The notes: a model not told the origin generated them from the letters alone. 64,000 bases of DNA from Salivita marina (GCA_038144425.1 JAYQNS010000002.1:1034670-1098669), one strand, 5' to 3'; shown: positions 26,435 to 34,609, counted from the stretch's first letter. A program made the numbers and translations.

Positions 26435-27095
26435 GCGGTCTGCTCTGGCTTTGCGTCCCATTGAGTTTTGGGGCGCCTATACCTCCCGCACGCTTCGTCC
26501 CCTATGGGTTGCGGAGGAGCTAGGGTTAGCCTACCAATTGCACCCCATCGCACCGCGCTCGGGAGAGACGCAGACCGACGCCTTCACGCGCCTGAATCCC
26601 AAGCAGAAGATCCCCTGCATGGTCGATGGCAATGTGCCGGGGACGCTCGTTCTGACGGAAAGCCTCCCGATCGGACGCTATCTGATCGCGGCCTACGGCA
26701 CGAAGGCTCTTTCAGCACCGATCTTGCCGCTGCAAGCCGCGCGGGAGGATGAATGGTGTTGTTACGCACTCGCGGAGCTCGATGAGACCAGCCTTTACGT
26801 GATTCGCCGGCACCGCGATTTGGCCCACATCTATGGGGAAGGGCCCGAGGTGGTGAAGGCCTGCTTTGAGTATTTAGATCGCCACCTGAAGGTGGTAAAC
26901 GCGGCGCTTGAAATGGGCGGGTTTATTCTCGGTGATCGCTTCTCGCTGGCGGACATTATGCTCACCTCCTGCTTGGCCTGGGCGAAGGATTATGGCGCCA
27001 CCTTGCGCCCTGCATCGGAAGCCTATCTACAGCGCATGGCGGGCCGCTCGGCCTACCAACGGGCACTGGCCGCGAACACGCCGGCGCAGGCCTAG
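26418..27095 (+). CDS. Glutathione S-transferase-like protein
   Basis: 225-residue protein with an N-terminal thioredoxin-like GST domain (SRTLRPLWVAEELGL, KIPCMVDGN with the cis-Pro, and the LTESLPIGRYL glutathione-contact region) and an all-helical C-terminal domain (FILGDRFSLADIMLTSCLAWA). The first catalytic position reads YTSRT, consistent with a Ser-type active site. The proposed start is TTG inside the end of the CoA-transferase gene; no ATG lies near enough. The overlap implies coupling. Confidence 0.8.
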   Translation: MDQNPERSALALRPIEFWGAYTSRTLRPLWVAEELGLAYQLHPIAPRSGETQTDAFTRLNPKQKIPCMVDGNVPGTLVLTESLPIGRYLIAAYGTKALSAPILPLQAAREDEWCCYALAELDETSLYVIRRHRDLAHIYGEGPEVVKACFEYLDRHLKVVNAALEMGGFILGDRFSLADIMLTSCLAWAKDYGATLRPASEAYLQRMAGRSAYQRALAANTPAQA

Positions 27096-27249
27096 CGCCT
27101 GCTTAAAGCCGGGATTGCGATTTTCGTAAGCCAAGCCTTCCCGAGGGCCCGTTCATCACGACATCCTTTCGCAATCCCTAGGCGGCTGTTCCCCATAGCT
27201 GCGCGCTTCCTATAGTCATGCCCTCAATCAAGCAGAGAGGTATGACGAG

Positions 27250-27606
27250 ATGAACCTTGAGAAACAAGCCGATTTCGTGGCGACGGTGACGGGCACGGAC
27301 GTGAAGAAAGACCAAACGACCATTCATTGCATCACCAACATGGAGAGCTACGGCCGCGTTCGCTTTTCCGTCACCCTAGAGATTGCCGGAGATCGATCCG
27401 GTGGCGCGCTTTACGGGTCTGGGCGGGGGGCTATGACGGACGGTACGTTCTTCGCCGGTGAGGCTTATGGCGTCTGGTCCCGGGAGGGAACCAAGGTAAC
27501 GCTTCGCTATGTGGACCGCGTGACCGACGGCACGGAAAACATCTACGAGGGCGTTTTCGACGCCACGGGAGACGAGATCCACTTTGAGCAATACCGCTTC
27601 GCTTAA
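27250..27606 (+). CDS. Conserved-looking hypothetical protein, beta-rich
   Basis: 118-residue protein with no signal peptide or membrane segment. It is made of alternating short strands and glycine turns (GALYGSGRGAMTDGTFFAGEA across two), suggesting a beta barrel. No family recognised. RBS AGAGAGG precedes the ATG at good spacing, codon use matches its neighbours, and a strong terminator follows, so it is a single-gene transcript. Confidence 0.65.
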   Translation: MNLEKQADFVATVTGTDVKKDQTTIHCITNMESYGRVRFSVTLEIAGDRSGGALYGSGRGAMTDGTFFAGEAYGVWSREGTKVTLRYVDRVTDGTENIYEGVFDATGDEIHFEQYRFA

Positions 27607-27632
27607 CCCTACTCCCCAGAGCGATGCGGCTT

Positions 27633-27663
27633 GCCCCGCCCCCTAGGGGGCGGGGGCTTTTTC
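27633..27663 (+). terminator. Strong Rho-independent terminator
   Basis: GCCCCGCCCCC / GGGGGCGGGGGC stem with a two-to-four-base loop and a following run of T (CTTTTTCT), 27 bases after the hypothetical gene stop. Confidence 0.9.
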
Positions 27664-27680
27664 TGCCAACGCTCTTTGTC

Positions 27681-27803
27681 ATGAGTGCGCAGAATCAGGT
27701 AATGAACTCCTCTATGACGTCCATGAGCACCTTCAAGGGGCCAAAATGGGCGATCGATGAAGGAATTGATCCGGTCAGGCTCAGAGAGGTTCGTGAGGCT
27801 TAG
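27681..27803 (+). CDS. Possible 40-residue small ORF
   Basis: Open frame from ATG 27681 to TAG 27803. The product starts with several Met/Ser residues and ends with a charged helix (GIDPVRLREVREA). No RBS is obvious and no family is recognised; it lies directly after a terminator in the lower-GC stretch and could be chance or a remnant. Confidence 0.2.
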   Translation: MSAQNQVMNSSMTSMSTFKGPKWAIDEGIDPVRLREVREA

Positions 27804-27810
27804 GGTCGAG

Positions 27811-28137
27811 CTATTTTTTAGGGAAAAGGCGAACCACTAGCCTGTCGAGCCAGCCAAGCTTGTCCGCGTAGATGATCTCTCCATTGACTCGGATGGACAG
27901 CTTCGGCGTAAGCAACCCGGCGTAGAACACCTCGATTGAGTCAATACCATCTGCAACCTTGTATTGCGCAAGGGCTGGCTTGTGTGGGTTGACGAAGCTC
28001 TTGGTGCTTTTTTCAAGGTGAACGTCATCGAGATAGAGATCGGCAGCAGTGTTCAACTCTGAATCTTAGGAGTTGGTAACCTTGACCACTCGGCCACGGA
28101 ATTCAATGGTCCATTCTTTGTAGAAAACCTTTGCCAT
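27811..28137 (-). pseudogene. Small protein gene interrupted by an in-frame TAA
   Basis: From ATG 28137 the frame reads MAKVFYKEWTIEFRGRVVKV then Thr-Asn-Ser and TAA (28066-28068), and continues in the same frame to a stop at 27811, giving 108 codons in all. The downstream part (DLYLDDVHLEKSTKSFVNPH, then IEVFYAGLLTPKLSIRVNGE) reads like the second half of one small soluble protein, not a new gene; an isolated start would need TTG at 28056. Either a nonsense mutation, a sequencing error, or readthrough. Function unknown. It follows a small membrane protein gene by 42 bases. Confidence 0.65.
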
Positions 28138-28179
28138 AGCCCCACACTCCCTCTGAGAGCGCCTCCAATAGCGCTTTAC

Positions 28180-28389
28180 TCATACAAGATCGAAATATCC
28201 AAGCACCTCCATAAATATGTAGATCCCTGTTCCCGCGTAAGATCCATGGCGCAGGCTCAATGTGAAAGTCTTCTTCATCTCGCCCGGACGTAGGGCATTT
28301 CCAACCAGCTCAATGGCAGTAAAAGCAAAAACGTGGGCTAGCCACACAATTACTTCAACGGACACTGTGAACCAAAGAGAGCTTTCCAT
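28180..28389 (-). CDS. Small membrane protein
   Basis: 69-residue protein with two hydrophobic segments: WFTVSVEVIVWLAHVFAFTA near the start and GTGIYIFMEVLGYF at the end, separated by a basic linker (RPGEMKKTF). A purine-rich GGGGGCG lies before the ATG. Base composition is more AT-rich than the surroundings. No family recognised; it heads a two-gene unit with the interrupted gene downstream. Confidence 0.55.
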   Translation of the reverse strand: MESSLWFTVSVEVIVWLAHVFAFTAIELVGNALRPGEMKKTFTLSLRHGSYAGTGIYIFMEVLGYFDLV

Positions 28390-28616
28390 AACGTCGCCCC
28401 CTTAGGCCGTTTCTTCATACGGCGGTTGAAATCCGGTTGGTCACTCAGCCGGGCATATAATAAAAGGGCATGGACTTAATTGCTGTTTTAGATACATAAA
28501 CCACTGAGGCGCAAAAAAAGTTGAGACGCGAATCAAGGCATCCTATCTAAGCTGTGGGCGAAGGGCGGGCTTTTTGGGGATAAGCGACGCTTAGGGCCGC
28601 GTCATCACAAGATAGT

Positions 28617-28707
28617 TGGCGGAGAGAGCGGGATTCGAACCCGCGATAGGCTATTAACCTATACACGCTTTCCAGGCGTGCTCCTTAAACCACTCGGACA
28701 CCTCTCC
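28617..28707 (-). tRNA. tRNA-Ser (anticodon GGA)
   Basis: 91 bases with encoded CCA and a long variable arm (TATAGGTTAATAGCCTA), as expected for class II tRNA. The anticodon loop reads CTGGAAA and the T loop GTTCGAATC. Acceptor GGAGAGG pairs with TCTCTCC. Confidence 0.96.
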
Positions 28708-28938
28708 GAAGGCGCGCGAGGTTAGCGCAGCCCTCGCTCGGAGGCAAACGCCCTTGTCACAAGAAAAGCGTGGCCAGCGCCCTACGGCTGCTATAAACTC
28801 CGCGCCTTGCTTGGCCAGGGCTTCCCCCGATTTACAGCTAAGCTTATGAATTTTCAGGCGATGCAGCGGATGCATGCGCCTGCGCAGCCCGGTCATTCAC
28901 GGGGTCACGGTCTTCAGATAGGGCAGAGACAGATCACG

Positions 28939-29346
28939 ATGCTGACGGAAAAACAGATTCGACGCGCACCAAAAAAAGACTACATGAACGAGGCTCAGCT
29001 AGAGTTCTTCAAGAACCATCTCTCGGAGCTCAAGCGCGAGACGATCTCCCATATCGACGAAGCGCGGCAGCGCCTAGCAGACGCCAACCGAGAGACCGAC
29101 GAGCTTGATCGTGCCCTGACGGAGGAAGAGAACCGCCTTCGCCTGCGCATTGCCGATCGCGAGTCCAAGCTCCTGCCAAAGATTGACGAAGCGCTCAAGC
29201 GCATCGAGGAGGGAGAATACGGTTGGTGCGAGGAGACGGGGGAGCCCATCGGTATCGAACGCCTCCTTCTTCGCCCCACGGCGACCCTCTGCGCTGAAGC
29301 CAAGGCTCGGCAGGAGCGCCTGGAGCGCAATTACCGGGACAGCTAA
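28939..29346 (+). CDS. dksA: RNA polymerase-binding transcription factor DksA
   Basis: 135-residue DksA. It has the YMNEAQLEFFK start, the long coiled-coil with the tip motif DELDRA (Asp54, Asp57, Ala59) that reaches the RNA polymerase secondary channel, and the C-terminal globular domain. The zinc-finger positions read C97-x-x-T100 and C118-x-x-A121, so only two of the four cysteines of E. coli DksA remain. With ppGpp it would regulate rRNA/tRNA promoters. ATG 28939 gives the family length; the longer frame is unsupported. A TATAAA at 28792-28797 with a GC-rich discriminator may be its -10. Confidence 0.93.
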   Translation: MLTEKQIRRAPKKDYMNEAQLEFFKNHLSELKRETISHIDEARQRLADANRETDELDRALTEEENRLRLRIADRESKLLPKIDEALKRIEEGEYGWCEETGEPIGIERLLLRPTATLCAEAKARQERLERNYRDS

Positions 29347-29400
29347 GCCTCCCGGCTGCGGGCCAAGGGGAAGCGGTGTATCCTCTTGCTCTAGTTTTAT

Positions 29401-29511
<111 letters not shown>

Positions 29512-29573
29512 GCCTCCTTCCTGAGTACAGTAGCCCCTCCTGCGCAGCCGCGCCGCCATCTGGGAGAGGGGTT

Positions 29574-30515
29574 TTGGCCATCATCAATCGCTTTACGCAG
29601 AAGCTGGGGATCACGATCCCCGTGGTGCAGGCGCCCATGGGCTGGATTGCTCGCTCGGCCCTGGCTTCCGCCGTTTCCAATGCCGGTGGTCTGGGCGTGA
29701 TCGAGACCTCCTCCGGGGAGCTTGATGCCATCCGGGAAGAGATCAGGAAGATGGGCGAGCTGACGGATAAGCCCTTTGGGGTCAACATCGCCCAGGCTTT
29801 TGTCCGCGATCCGAATATCGTCCAGTTTGTGGTTGATCAGGGTGTTCGCTTCGTCACCACCTCCGCGGGCAGCCCCACGCGCTATACCGCGGAGCTAAAG
29901 GCGGCGGGGCTAACGGTCTTCCACGTGGTTCCGACCCTGGACGCGGCCCTGAAGGCCATCGACGCCGGCGTCGATGGCTTGGTGGTGGAGGGCGCGGAGG
30001 GCGGGGGGTTTAAGAATCCGAAGGACGTCTCCACCCTGGTGCTTCTCCCCCTGGTGCGGTCCCGCACTGATTTGCCCATCGTCGCCGCTGGCGGCTTCAC
30101 CGACGGTGCCACCATGGCCGCGGCCCTGGCCCTGGGCGCCGAGGCGGTGCAAATGGGAACGCGCATGGTGTCTGCGGCGGAATCGCCGGTGCACCAGAAC
30201 TGGAAGGACGCCATCGTGTCTGCGAAGGAAACGGACACGGTTTACCTCAATCGGTTCCATTCTCCGGCGCTTCGGGCCCTGCGGACGGCGCGCACCACGG
30301 CGCTTGAGAAGGAAGTAGAAAAGAATATTTGGGGGGAGTTTGGGGACGCCAAGGCCCTCTACTTTGGTGGCGATATGGAAGCGGCCATTGCCTTAACGGG
30401 CCAGGTCGCGGGGCGCATCGATGCGGTGAAGCCCGTGGCGGAGATTCTCCAGGCGGTGCATAACGAGTGTTTGGAGACCCTTGGGAAGCTGGCTAAGCAG
30501 TATCTGCCGCAATGA
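29574..30515 (+). CDS. Nitronate monooxygenase (2-nitropropane dioxygenase family)
   Basis: 313-residue FMN-dependent TIM-barrel enzyme. Family signatures: VQAPMGWIARSALASAVSNA near the N terminus, GVDGLVVEGAEGGGF for FMN phosphate, and VAAGGFTDGATMAAALALGA. It may oxidise nitroalkanes or, like many relatives, act on an unknown substrate or as an enoyl-ACP-type reductase. The start is taken as TTG 29574 with GAGAGGGG upstream, since no ATG is near and the longer frame crosses the SRP RNA gene. Overlaps the next gene by four bases. Confidence 0.88.
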   Translation: MAIINRFTQKLGITIPVVQAPMGWIARSALASAVSNAGGLGVIETSSGELDAIREEIRKMGELTDKPFGVNIAQAFVRDPNIVQFVVDQGVRFVTTSAGSPTRYTAELKAAGLTVFHVVPTLDAALKAIDAGVDGLVVEGAEGGGFKNPKDVSTLVLLPLVRSRTDLPIVAAGGFTDGATMAAALALGAEAVQMGTRMVSAAESPVHQNWKDAIVSAKETDTVYLNRFHSPALRALRTARTTALEKEVEKNIWGEFGDAKALYFGGDMEAAIALTGQVAGRIDAVKPVAEILQAVHNECLETLGKLAKQYLPQ

Positions 30516-31441
30516 GTGCGCCCATTCAGACGCGTTTCATCGACGTCGGCGAGCTCCGCTTCGAGGTGCTCGAGGCGCGCCCCGAGGGAGCGCCCAAGGG
30601 CCTCGCCCTATGCCTTCATGGTTTCCCCGAGCATGCCCATGCCTGGCGTCACCAGCTGCCGGCGCTGGCCGCCGAGGGTTATCTGGCCTGGGCGCCGAAT
30701 CTGCGGGGTTACGGGGCCACGAGTACGCCCCCGAAGGTGAGCGACTACGCCATCGAAAAGCTGCTTTCCGACGTAGATGGGTTGATCGATGCCGCGGGTG
30801 CAGGCCCCGTGGTGCTGATCGGACATGATTGGGGGGCCGTCATTTCCTGGTATTACGCGATGCACGGGGGGCGCACCCTCGATCGCTTGATCATCATGAA
30901 CGTGCCCCATCCCGTGCCCATGACCCGGGAGCTCAAGGCCAATCCGGAGCAGCGCAAGAAGTCCTGGTACGCCGCCTTCTTCCAGCTTCCGGCGCTTCCC
31001 GAGTGGTTCCTTACTCGGCAACGGGGGGCGGCGGTGGCCCGCATGTTCGGAGAGGGGACGGTGCGCCCCGGCGCGGTGCCTCCGGAATCGGTGCAGGTGT
31101 TCGTGGATAATGTGCTTCGCCCCGGCGGTGCTCGGGCCATGATTCATTATTACCGGGCTTTAGTCCGGGGGGGATCGCAGCGCATGGCCCAGCGCGGCAT
31201 GCCCCTGATCACCGTCCCTACGCTCATGCTGTGGGGGGAACAGGATGTGGCTCTAGCGAAGAGCACCACCTACGGGACCGAGGACCAGGTGGCCCAGCTC
31301 ACTCTGCGCTACCTGCCGGAGGCCTCTCACTGGATTCAGCAGGACGATCCGGAGGCGGTGAACGCCATGATGTCAGCCTTTCTTCAGGCCGCGCCCGTGC
31401 CCCATGCGAGCGGGGCCGAGGGCGATCGAGATCCGGCCTAG
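30512..31441 (+). CDS. Alpha/beta hydrolase, epoxide-hydrolase-like
   Basis: 309-residue hydrolase with the oxyanion motif HGFPE, nucleophile Asp106 in GHDWGA, a charge-relay Asp in LWGEQDVAL and catalytic His in ASHWIQQDDP. HGFPE plus HDWGA is characteristic of soluble epoxide hydrolases and fluoroacetate dehalogenase relatives. Cap-domain tyrosines may be those of YYRALVRGG. The substrate is unknown. Coupled to the nitronate monooxygenase gene by an ATGA overlap; its stop overlaps the convergent fusion gene. Confidence 0.88.
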   Translation: MSAPIQTRFIDVGELRFEVLEARPEGAPKGLALCLHGFPEHAHAWRHQLPALAAEGYLAWAPNLRGYGATSTPPKVSDYAIEKLLSDVDGLIDAAGAGPVVLIGHDWGAVISWYYAMHGGRTLDRLIIMNVPHPVPMTRELKANPEQRKKSWYAAFFQLPALPEWFLTRQRGAAVARMFGEGTVRPGAVPPESVQVFVDNVLRPGGARAMIHYYRALVRGGSQRMAQRGMPLITVPTLMLWGEQDVALAKSTTYGTEDQVAQLTLRYLPEASHWIQQDDPEAVNAMMSAFLQAAPVPHASGAEGDRDPA

Positions 31442-32712
31442 GGTCCGACGCCGTGGGCCCGGAAGCGGTCCGCGAGGGCGCCGGAGCCCTGCTGCTGGGC
31501 AAGCCAGAGGTTGAAAAGGGTGGTCAGGGGGCTAGCAGGCGGCGCCGCCACCCACGCCCCCTTTTCCGCATAGGTGAGGCGCTCCGTGCCCAGGGCCGGG
31601 CAGAGGCGCGAATCCCGGCCGGCCCACAGCTGTACCTCGATCAGATCCGTCACCATGACATCGGCGCGCCCTTCGGCGATTTCCTTGAAGATGGTGCGAT
31701 TGTCCCCGTGAATTCGAAGGTTGGCGTTTCGGTAGCGGCTTCGAGCGAAGGCTTCGTTGGTCCCTCCCGGATTGACCACGGCCCGCACTCCCGGCTGATC
31801 GATCGCCTCCCAGCGGTTGAAGCGGGCCCGATCCTCGCAGCGAATGATCGGCGCCTTGCCGCCTCGGTGGTAGGGCTCGGAAAAGCTGCTTCCGGGAACG
31901 GCTGCCCGAGCTAGGGTCCGGCTAATACCACTGAGCGCGAGATCAAAGGCGCCGCGCTGAAGATCGGCGGTCAGCGTGGGCCAGCTGGTCTCTACCAGCT
32001 CAAGCTTGAGCCCCAGGCTTTCGGCGAAGGCTTGGGCCAGATCGATATCGATGCCCGCGAGCGCGCCCTCGACGGTGCGGTAGCTGAAGGGTGCGTAGTC
32101 CCCCGTGGTACCTACACGGAGCGTGCCCTGGGCCTTGAGGGCGGCGAGGCCTTCCGGTGCTAAGGCTCCAAAGCGCAAGGCCAGGGCAGCGTCCGCGAGG
32201 GCGCTGATTTCCCGGTCCTGCGCCCCCTGGGCCTGCAGCGCTGCCCCGAGGGCCTCGCGAAAGGCCTCCCGCTGCCGATGCAGCAGGGGTAGGGCTTGGC
32301 GGAGGGTCGTCAGCTGCGCCGCGGTGGTGGCGGCGATGGCGCGGCGCAGGTCTCGCAGAGCCGCTCGAGCAGCCTCCGGGGAGGCCGGCGGGGATAGGGG
32401 CGGCGTCCAGCGCGTTTGAATCCCCTTTGCGAGGGCCATCTGTGCGGCCACAAAGCGTTGGTAGGGCGCCACGGCCAAGCCCTGGGCGGCGCCGTCTTGA
32501 GCCGCTACGGAGAGCACCCGGGCTTCTTGCTCCCGATCGAAGATGGGCTGGCCAAGCACTGCCTTAGCCTCCGCCACCGGGCCCATGAGGGCGGCGCGAT
32601 GCGCTGTCGCCTCGACAAAGTGCAGCGTAGCCGGGGCAAGGGCCTCGGCGAGGGTGTGGCTCGGGGCCAGAAATATCAGAACCAGGGCGAGGCTAGCGCG
32701 TATTGAGATCAT
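31438..32712 (-). CDS. pheC: Secreted chorismate mutase (AroQ-gamma) fused to cyclohexadienyl dehydratase (PheC)
   Basis: 424-residue protein with a signal peptide (SLALVLIFLAPSHTLAEA). Residues ~25-150 match periplasmic gamma-class AroQ chorismate mutases (AALMGPVAEAKAVLGQPIFD and FVAAQMALAKGIQTRW). From about residue 195 a periplasmic binding-protein-like domain begins (GTLRVGTTGDYAPFSY, EGALAGIDIDLAQAFAESLG), the fold of PheC, which converts prephenate to phenylpyruvate and arogenate to phenylalanine. The fusion would carry chorismate to phenylpyruvate outside the cytoplasm. It could instead be a catalytically idle binding protein. It starts inside the 3' end of pspF on the same strand. 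Confidence 0.8.
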   Translation of the reverse strand: MISIRASLALVLIFLAPSHTLAEALAPATLHFVEATAHRAALMGPVAEAKAVLGQPIFDREQEARVLSVAAQDGAAQGLAVAPYQRFVAAQMALAKGIQTRWTPPLSPPASPEAARAALRDLRRAIAATTAAQLTTLRQALPLLHRQREAFREALGAALQAQGAQDREISALADAALALRFGALAPEGLAALKAQGTLRVGTTGDYAPFSYRTVEGALAGIDIDLAQAFAESLGLKLELVETSWPTLTADLQRGAFDLALSGISRTLARAAVPGSSFSEPYHRGGKAPIIRCEDRARFNRWEAIDQPGVRAVVNPGGTNEAFARSRYRNANLRIHGDNRTIFKEIAEGRADVMVTDLIEVQLWAGRDSRLCPALGTERLTYAEKGAWVAAPPASPLTTLFNLWLAQQQGSGALADRFRAHGVGP

Positions 32713-33718
32713 ATTTTCTGAGGAGCCCCCGGAGCTGGTGGTAGGTCATGGAAAGAAGTTCGGCGCAGCGCTTTTGATTGAACTGGGAGGCTTCGAGACC
32801 GCCCTCGAGCAGGGCGATTTCGTAGCTGCGCACGGCTTCCGTGAAGTCCATGGGGTAGGTCGGCGCAGCGATGCCTCGGGCGGCCTTGGCGTCCGTGGTC
32901 TTGGAACGGGCGCTCGGGCGCCAGGGGGAGGCGAAGGGGTCGAGCACGATGACGTCCACCGGTCCGTCCTCATCCCCATGGCGATAGACGCTGCGCTCAA
33001 CCACGTTCTTCAGTTCGCGAATATTCCCGGGCCAGGGGTGACGGAGCAGGGCGCCCTGGGCGGCGGCGCTAAAGCCGGGGAATACCTCCCAGCCCAGCTC
33101 TGCGCTCATGCGGGTGGCGAAGGCCTCCGCGAGCAGGGGAATGTCTTCTTCCCGGGCCCGGAGGGGGGGCAGGGTGATGACGTCGAAGGCGAGGCGGTCG
33201 AGGAGATCCTCCCGAAAGCGACCCTGGGCCGCTAGCGTGGGGAGATCTTCGTTGGTGGCAGCGACGAGGCGGATATCCGTCTTCAGGGTGCGGCTGCCTC
33301 CGAGGCGCTCAAATTCTCCGTATTCAATGACTCGCAGGATCTTCTCCTGAACCAGGGGCGAGGTGGTCGCGAGCTCATCTAAGAAGAGCGTGCCCTCGTG
33401 GGCTCGCTCAAAGCGCCCCGTGTGGGCTTTGCTGGCCCCGGTGAAGGCCCCGGCCTCGTGGCCGAAGAGCTCCGATTCCAGCAACGTTTCGCTGATCGCT
33501 GCGCAGTTCAGCTTTTCAAAGGGCCCGTCCCAGCGGCTCGAGAGAAAGTGCAGTCGCTCTGCGAAGCCTTCCTTGCCGGTCCCCCGTTCCCCCACGAGGA
33601 GCACGGGCTTGGCGAGGGGGGCGGCGGCGGAGACGGCATCAAGGGCTTCCAGGAAGGCCGGGGCCTCGCCAAGGTGACGGCTTTCTCGGGGGGCGGCTTC
33701 GGGGGCGCGAAGGGGCAT
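32693..33718 (-). CDS. pspF: Sigma-54 activator of the phage-shock operon
   Basis: 341-residue bacterial enhancer-binding protein lacking a regulatory N-terminal domain, as PspF does. Walker A GERGTGKE, the sigma-54 contact loop GAFTGA, Walker B LFLDEL and the sensor segment HPWPGNIRELKNVVER are present; the C terminus ends in a Fis-type helix-turn-helix (CAELLSMTYHQLRGLLRKY). It is divergent from pspA, which has a sigma-54 promoter, so control by PspA binding is expected from the E. coli paradigm. Its end overlaps the AroQ-PheC gene start by 20 bases. Confidence 0.94.
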   Translation of the reverse strand: MPLRAPEAAPRESRHLGEAPAFLEALDAVSAAAPLAKPVLLVGERGTGKEGFAERLHFLSSRWDGPFEKLNCAAISETLLESELFGHEAGAFTGASKAHTGRFERAHEGTLFLDELATTSPLVQEKILRVIEYGEFERLGGSRTLKTDIRLVAATNEDLPTLAAQGRFREDLLDRLAFDVITLPPLRAREEDIPLLAEAFATRMSAELGWEVFPGFSAAAQGALLRHPWPGNIRELKNVVERSVYRHGDEDGPVDVIVLDPFASPWRPSARSKTTDAKAARGIAAPTYPMDFTEAVRSYEIALLEGGLEASQFNQKRCAELLSMTYHQLRGLLRKYDLNTR

Positions 33719-33789
33719 TGGTAAATCTCACCAGCAGGTGGCCAGTTTCGCCACGACAGGAATGAGGACGCAGCTTAACGCGAATTCCT

Positions 33790-33830
33790 CATTTTAGCGA
33801 AGTCTCTCAAAAACAATAGTTTAGAAAATG
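33790..33830 (+). promoter_or_regulatory. Candidate PspF upstream activating region
   Basis: AT-rich stretch 30-70 bases upstream of the sigma-54 promoter, bounded by the inverted repeat CATTTT (33790-33795) / AAAATG (33825-33830). Position and composition fit a PspF enhancer; the protein's site cannot be confirmed by eye. Confidence 0.4.
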
Positions 33831-33860
33831 GTCTTGATAAATTAGGGGGCGCCTAAAAGT

Positions 33861-33877
33861 TGGCACGGGCTTTGGAT
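33861..33877 (+). promoter_or_regulatory. Sigma-54 promoter of pspA
   Basis: TGGCACG-GGCT-TTGGA matches the -24/-12 consensus TGGCACG-N4-TTGCW with one mismatch (G for C at -12), 33 bases before the pspA start. Confidence 0.85.
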
Positions 33878-33909
33878 TAACTTAGCCATGCCTCAACAGG
33901 AGTGGCGTT

Positions 33910-34581
33910 ATGAGTATCTTTTCTCGTCTGTCGGACATCGTGAATTCCAACATCACGGCCCTGCTGGATCGGGCTGAGGATCCGGAAAAAATGGTCCGCC
34001 TGATCATCCAAGAAATGGAAGAAACGCTGGTGGAGGTCCGCACCCAGTCTGCGCGGGCCATCGCAGAGCGGAGCGGGCTCGAGCGTCGCCGCGAGACCCT
34101 GGCCCAGGAAGTGTCGGAGTGGGAACGGCGGGCGGAGGTTGCCCTTCGGAAGGATCGGGAAGATCTCGCCCGGGCGGCGCTGCTGGAGCAATCGCGGACG
34201 GAGAGCGCGCTCTCCGATCTCGATGAGGAGATCGGCGCCCTTCGGGAGGCTATTGAGCAACTGAGTGGGGATATCCACCAGCTTCAGGAGAAGTTGAGCG
34301 ATGCCCGCACGCGGCAGAAATCCCTGGGCCTGCGGACCCGCACGGCGCAAACGCAGCTGAAGGTCCGCAAGCGGTTCTCGGCGGAAAGCATCGATCAGGC
34401 CCTGGACCGCTTTGATCACTACGAGCGGCGCATGGATGACCTCGAAGGGCAGGTGGCGGCCTATGACCTGGGGCGGAAAAGCCTCAGTGACGAGATTGCC
34501 GAACTCGAGGAAGATGACAAGCTCAACGAAGCCCTTGCTGCCCTAAAGGCGAAGGTGAAGGCTCCGAAGGACAGCGAATAA
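33910..34581 (+). CDS. pspA: Phage-shock protein A
   Basis: 223-residue peripheral membrane protein of the PspA/IM30 (ESCRT-III-like) family. It begins with an amphipathic membrane-binding helix (FSRLSDIVNSNITALLDRAE) and continues as an almost unbroken coiled coil (for example REAIEQLSGDIHQLQEKLSD). It holds PspF inactive in unstressed cells and supports damaged inner membranes. Length equals that of E. coli PspA. RBS AACAGGAG lies before the ATG. Confidence 0.96.
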   Translation: MSIFSRLSDIVNSNITALLDRAEDPEKMVRLIIQEMEETLVEVRTQSARAIAERSGLERRRETLAQEVSEWERRAEVALRKDREDLARAALLEQSRTESALSDLDEEIGALREAIEQLSGDIHQLQEKLSDARTRQKSLGLRTRTAQTQLKVRKRFSAESIDQALDRFDHYERRMDDLEGQVAAYDLGRKSLSDEIAELEEDDKLNEALAALKAKVKAPKDSE

Positions 34582-34609
34582 ACGCCTCCACGGCTAAGGG
34601 ATTGGCACT

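Noticed and set aside
28066..28068. Selenocysteine insertion at the in-frame stop
   Set aside because: The codon is TAA, not TGA, and no SECIS-like hairpin was seen after it.
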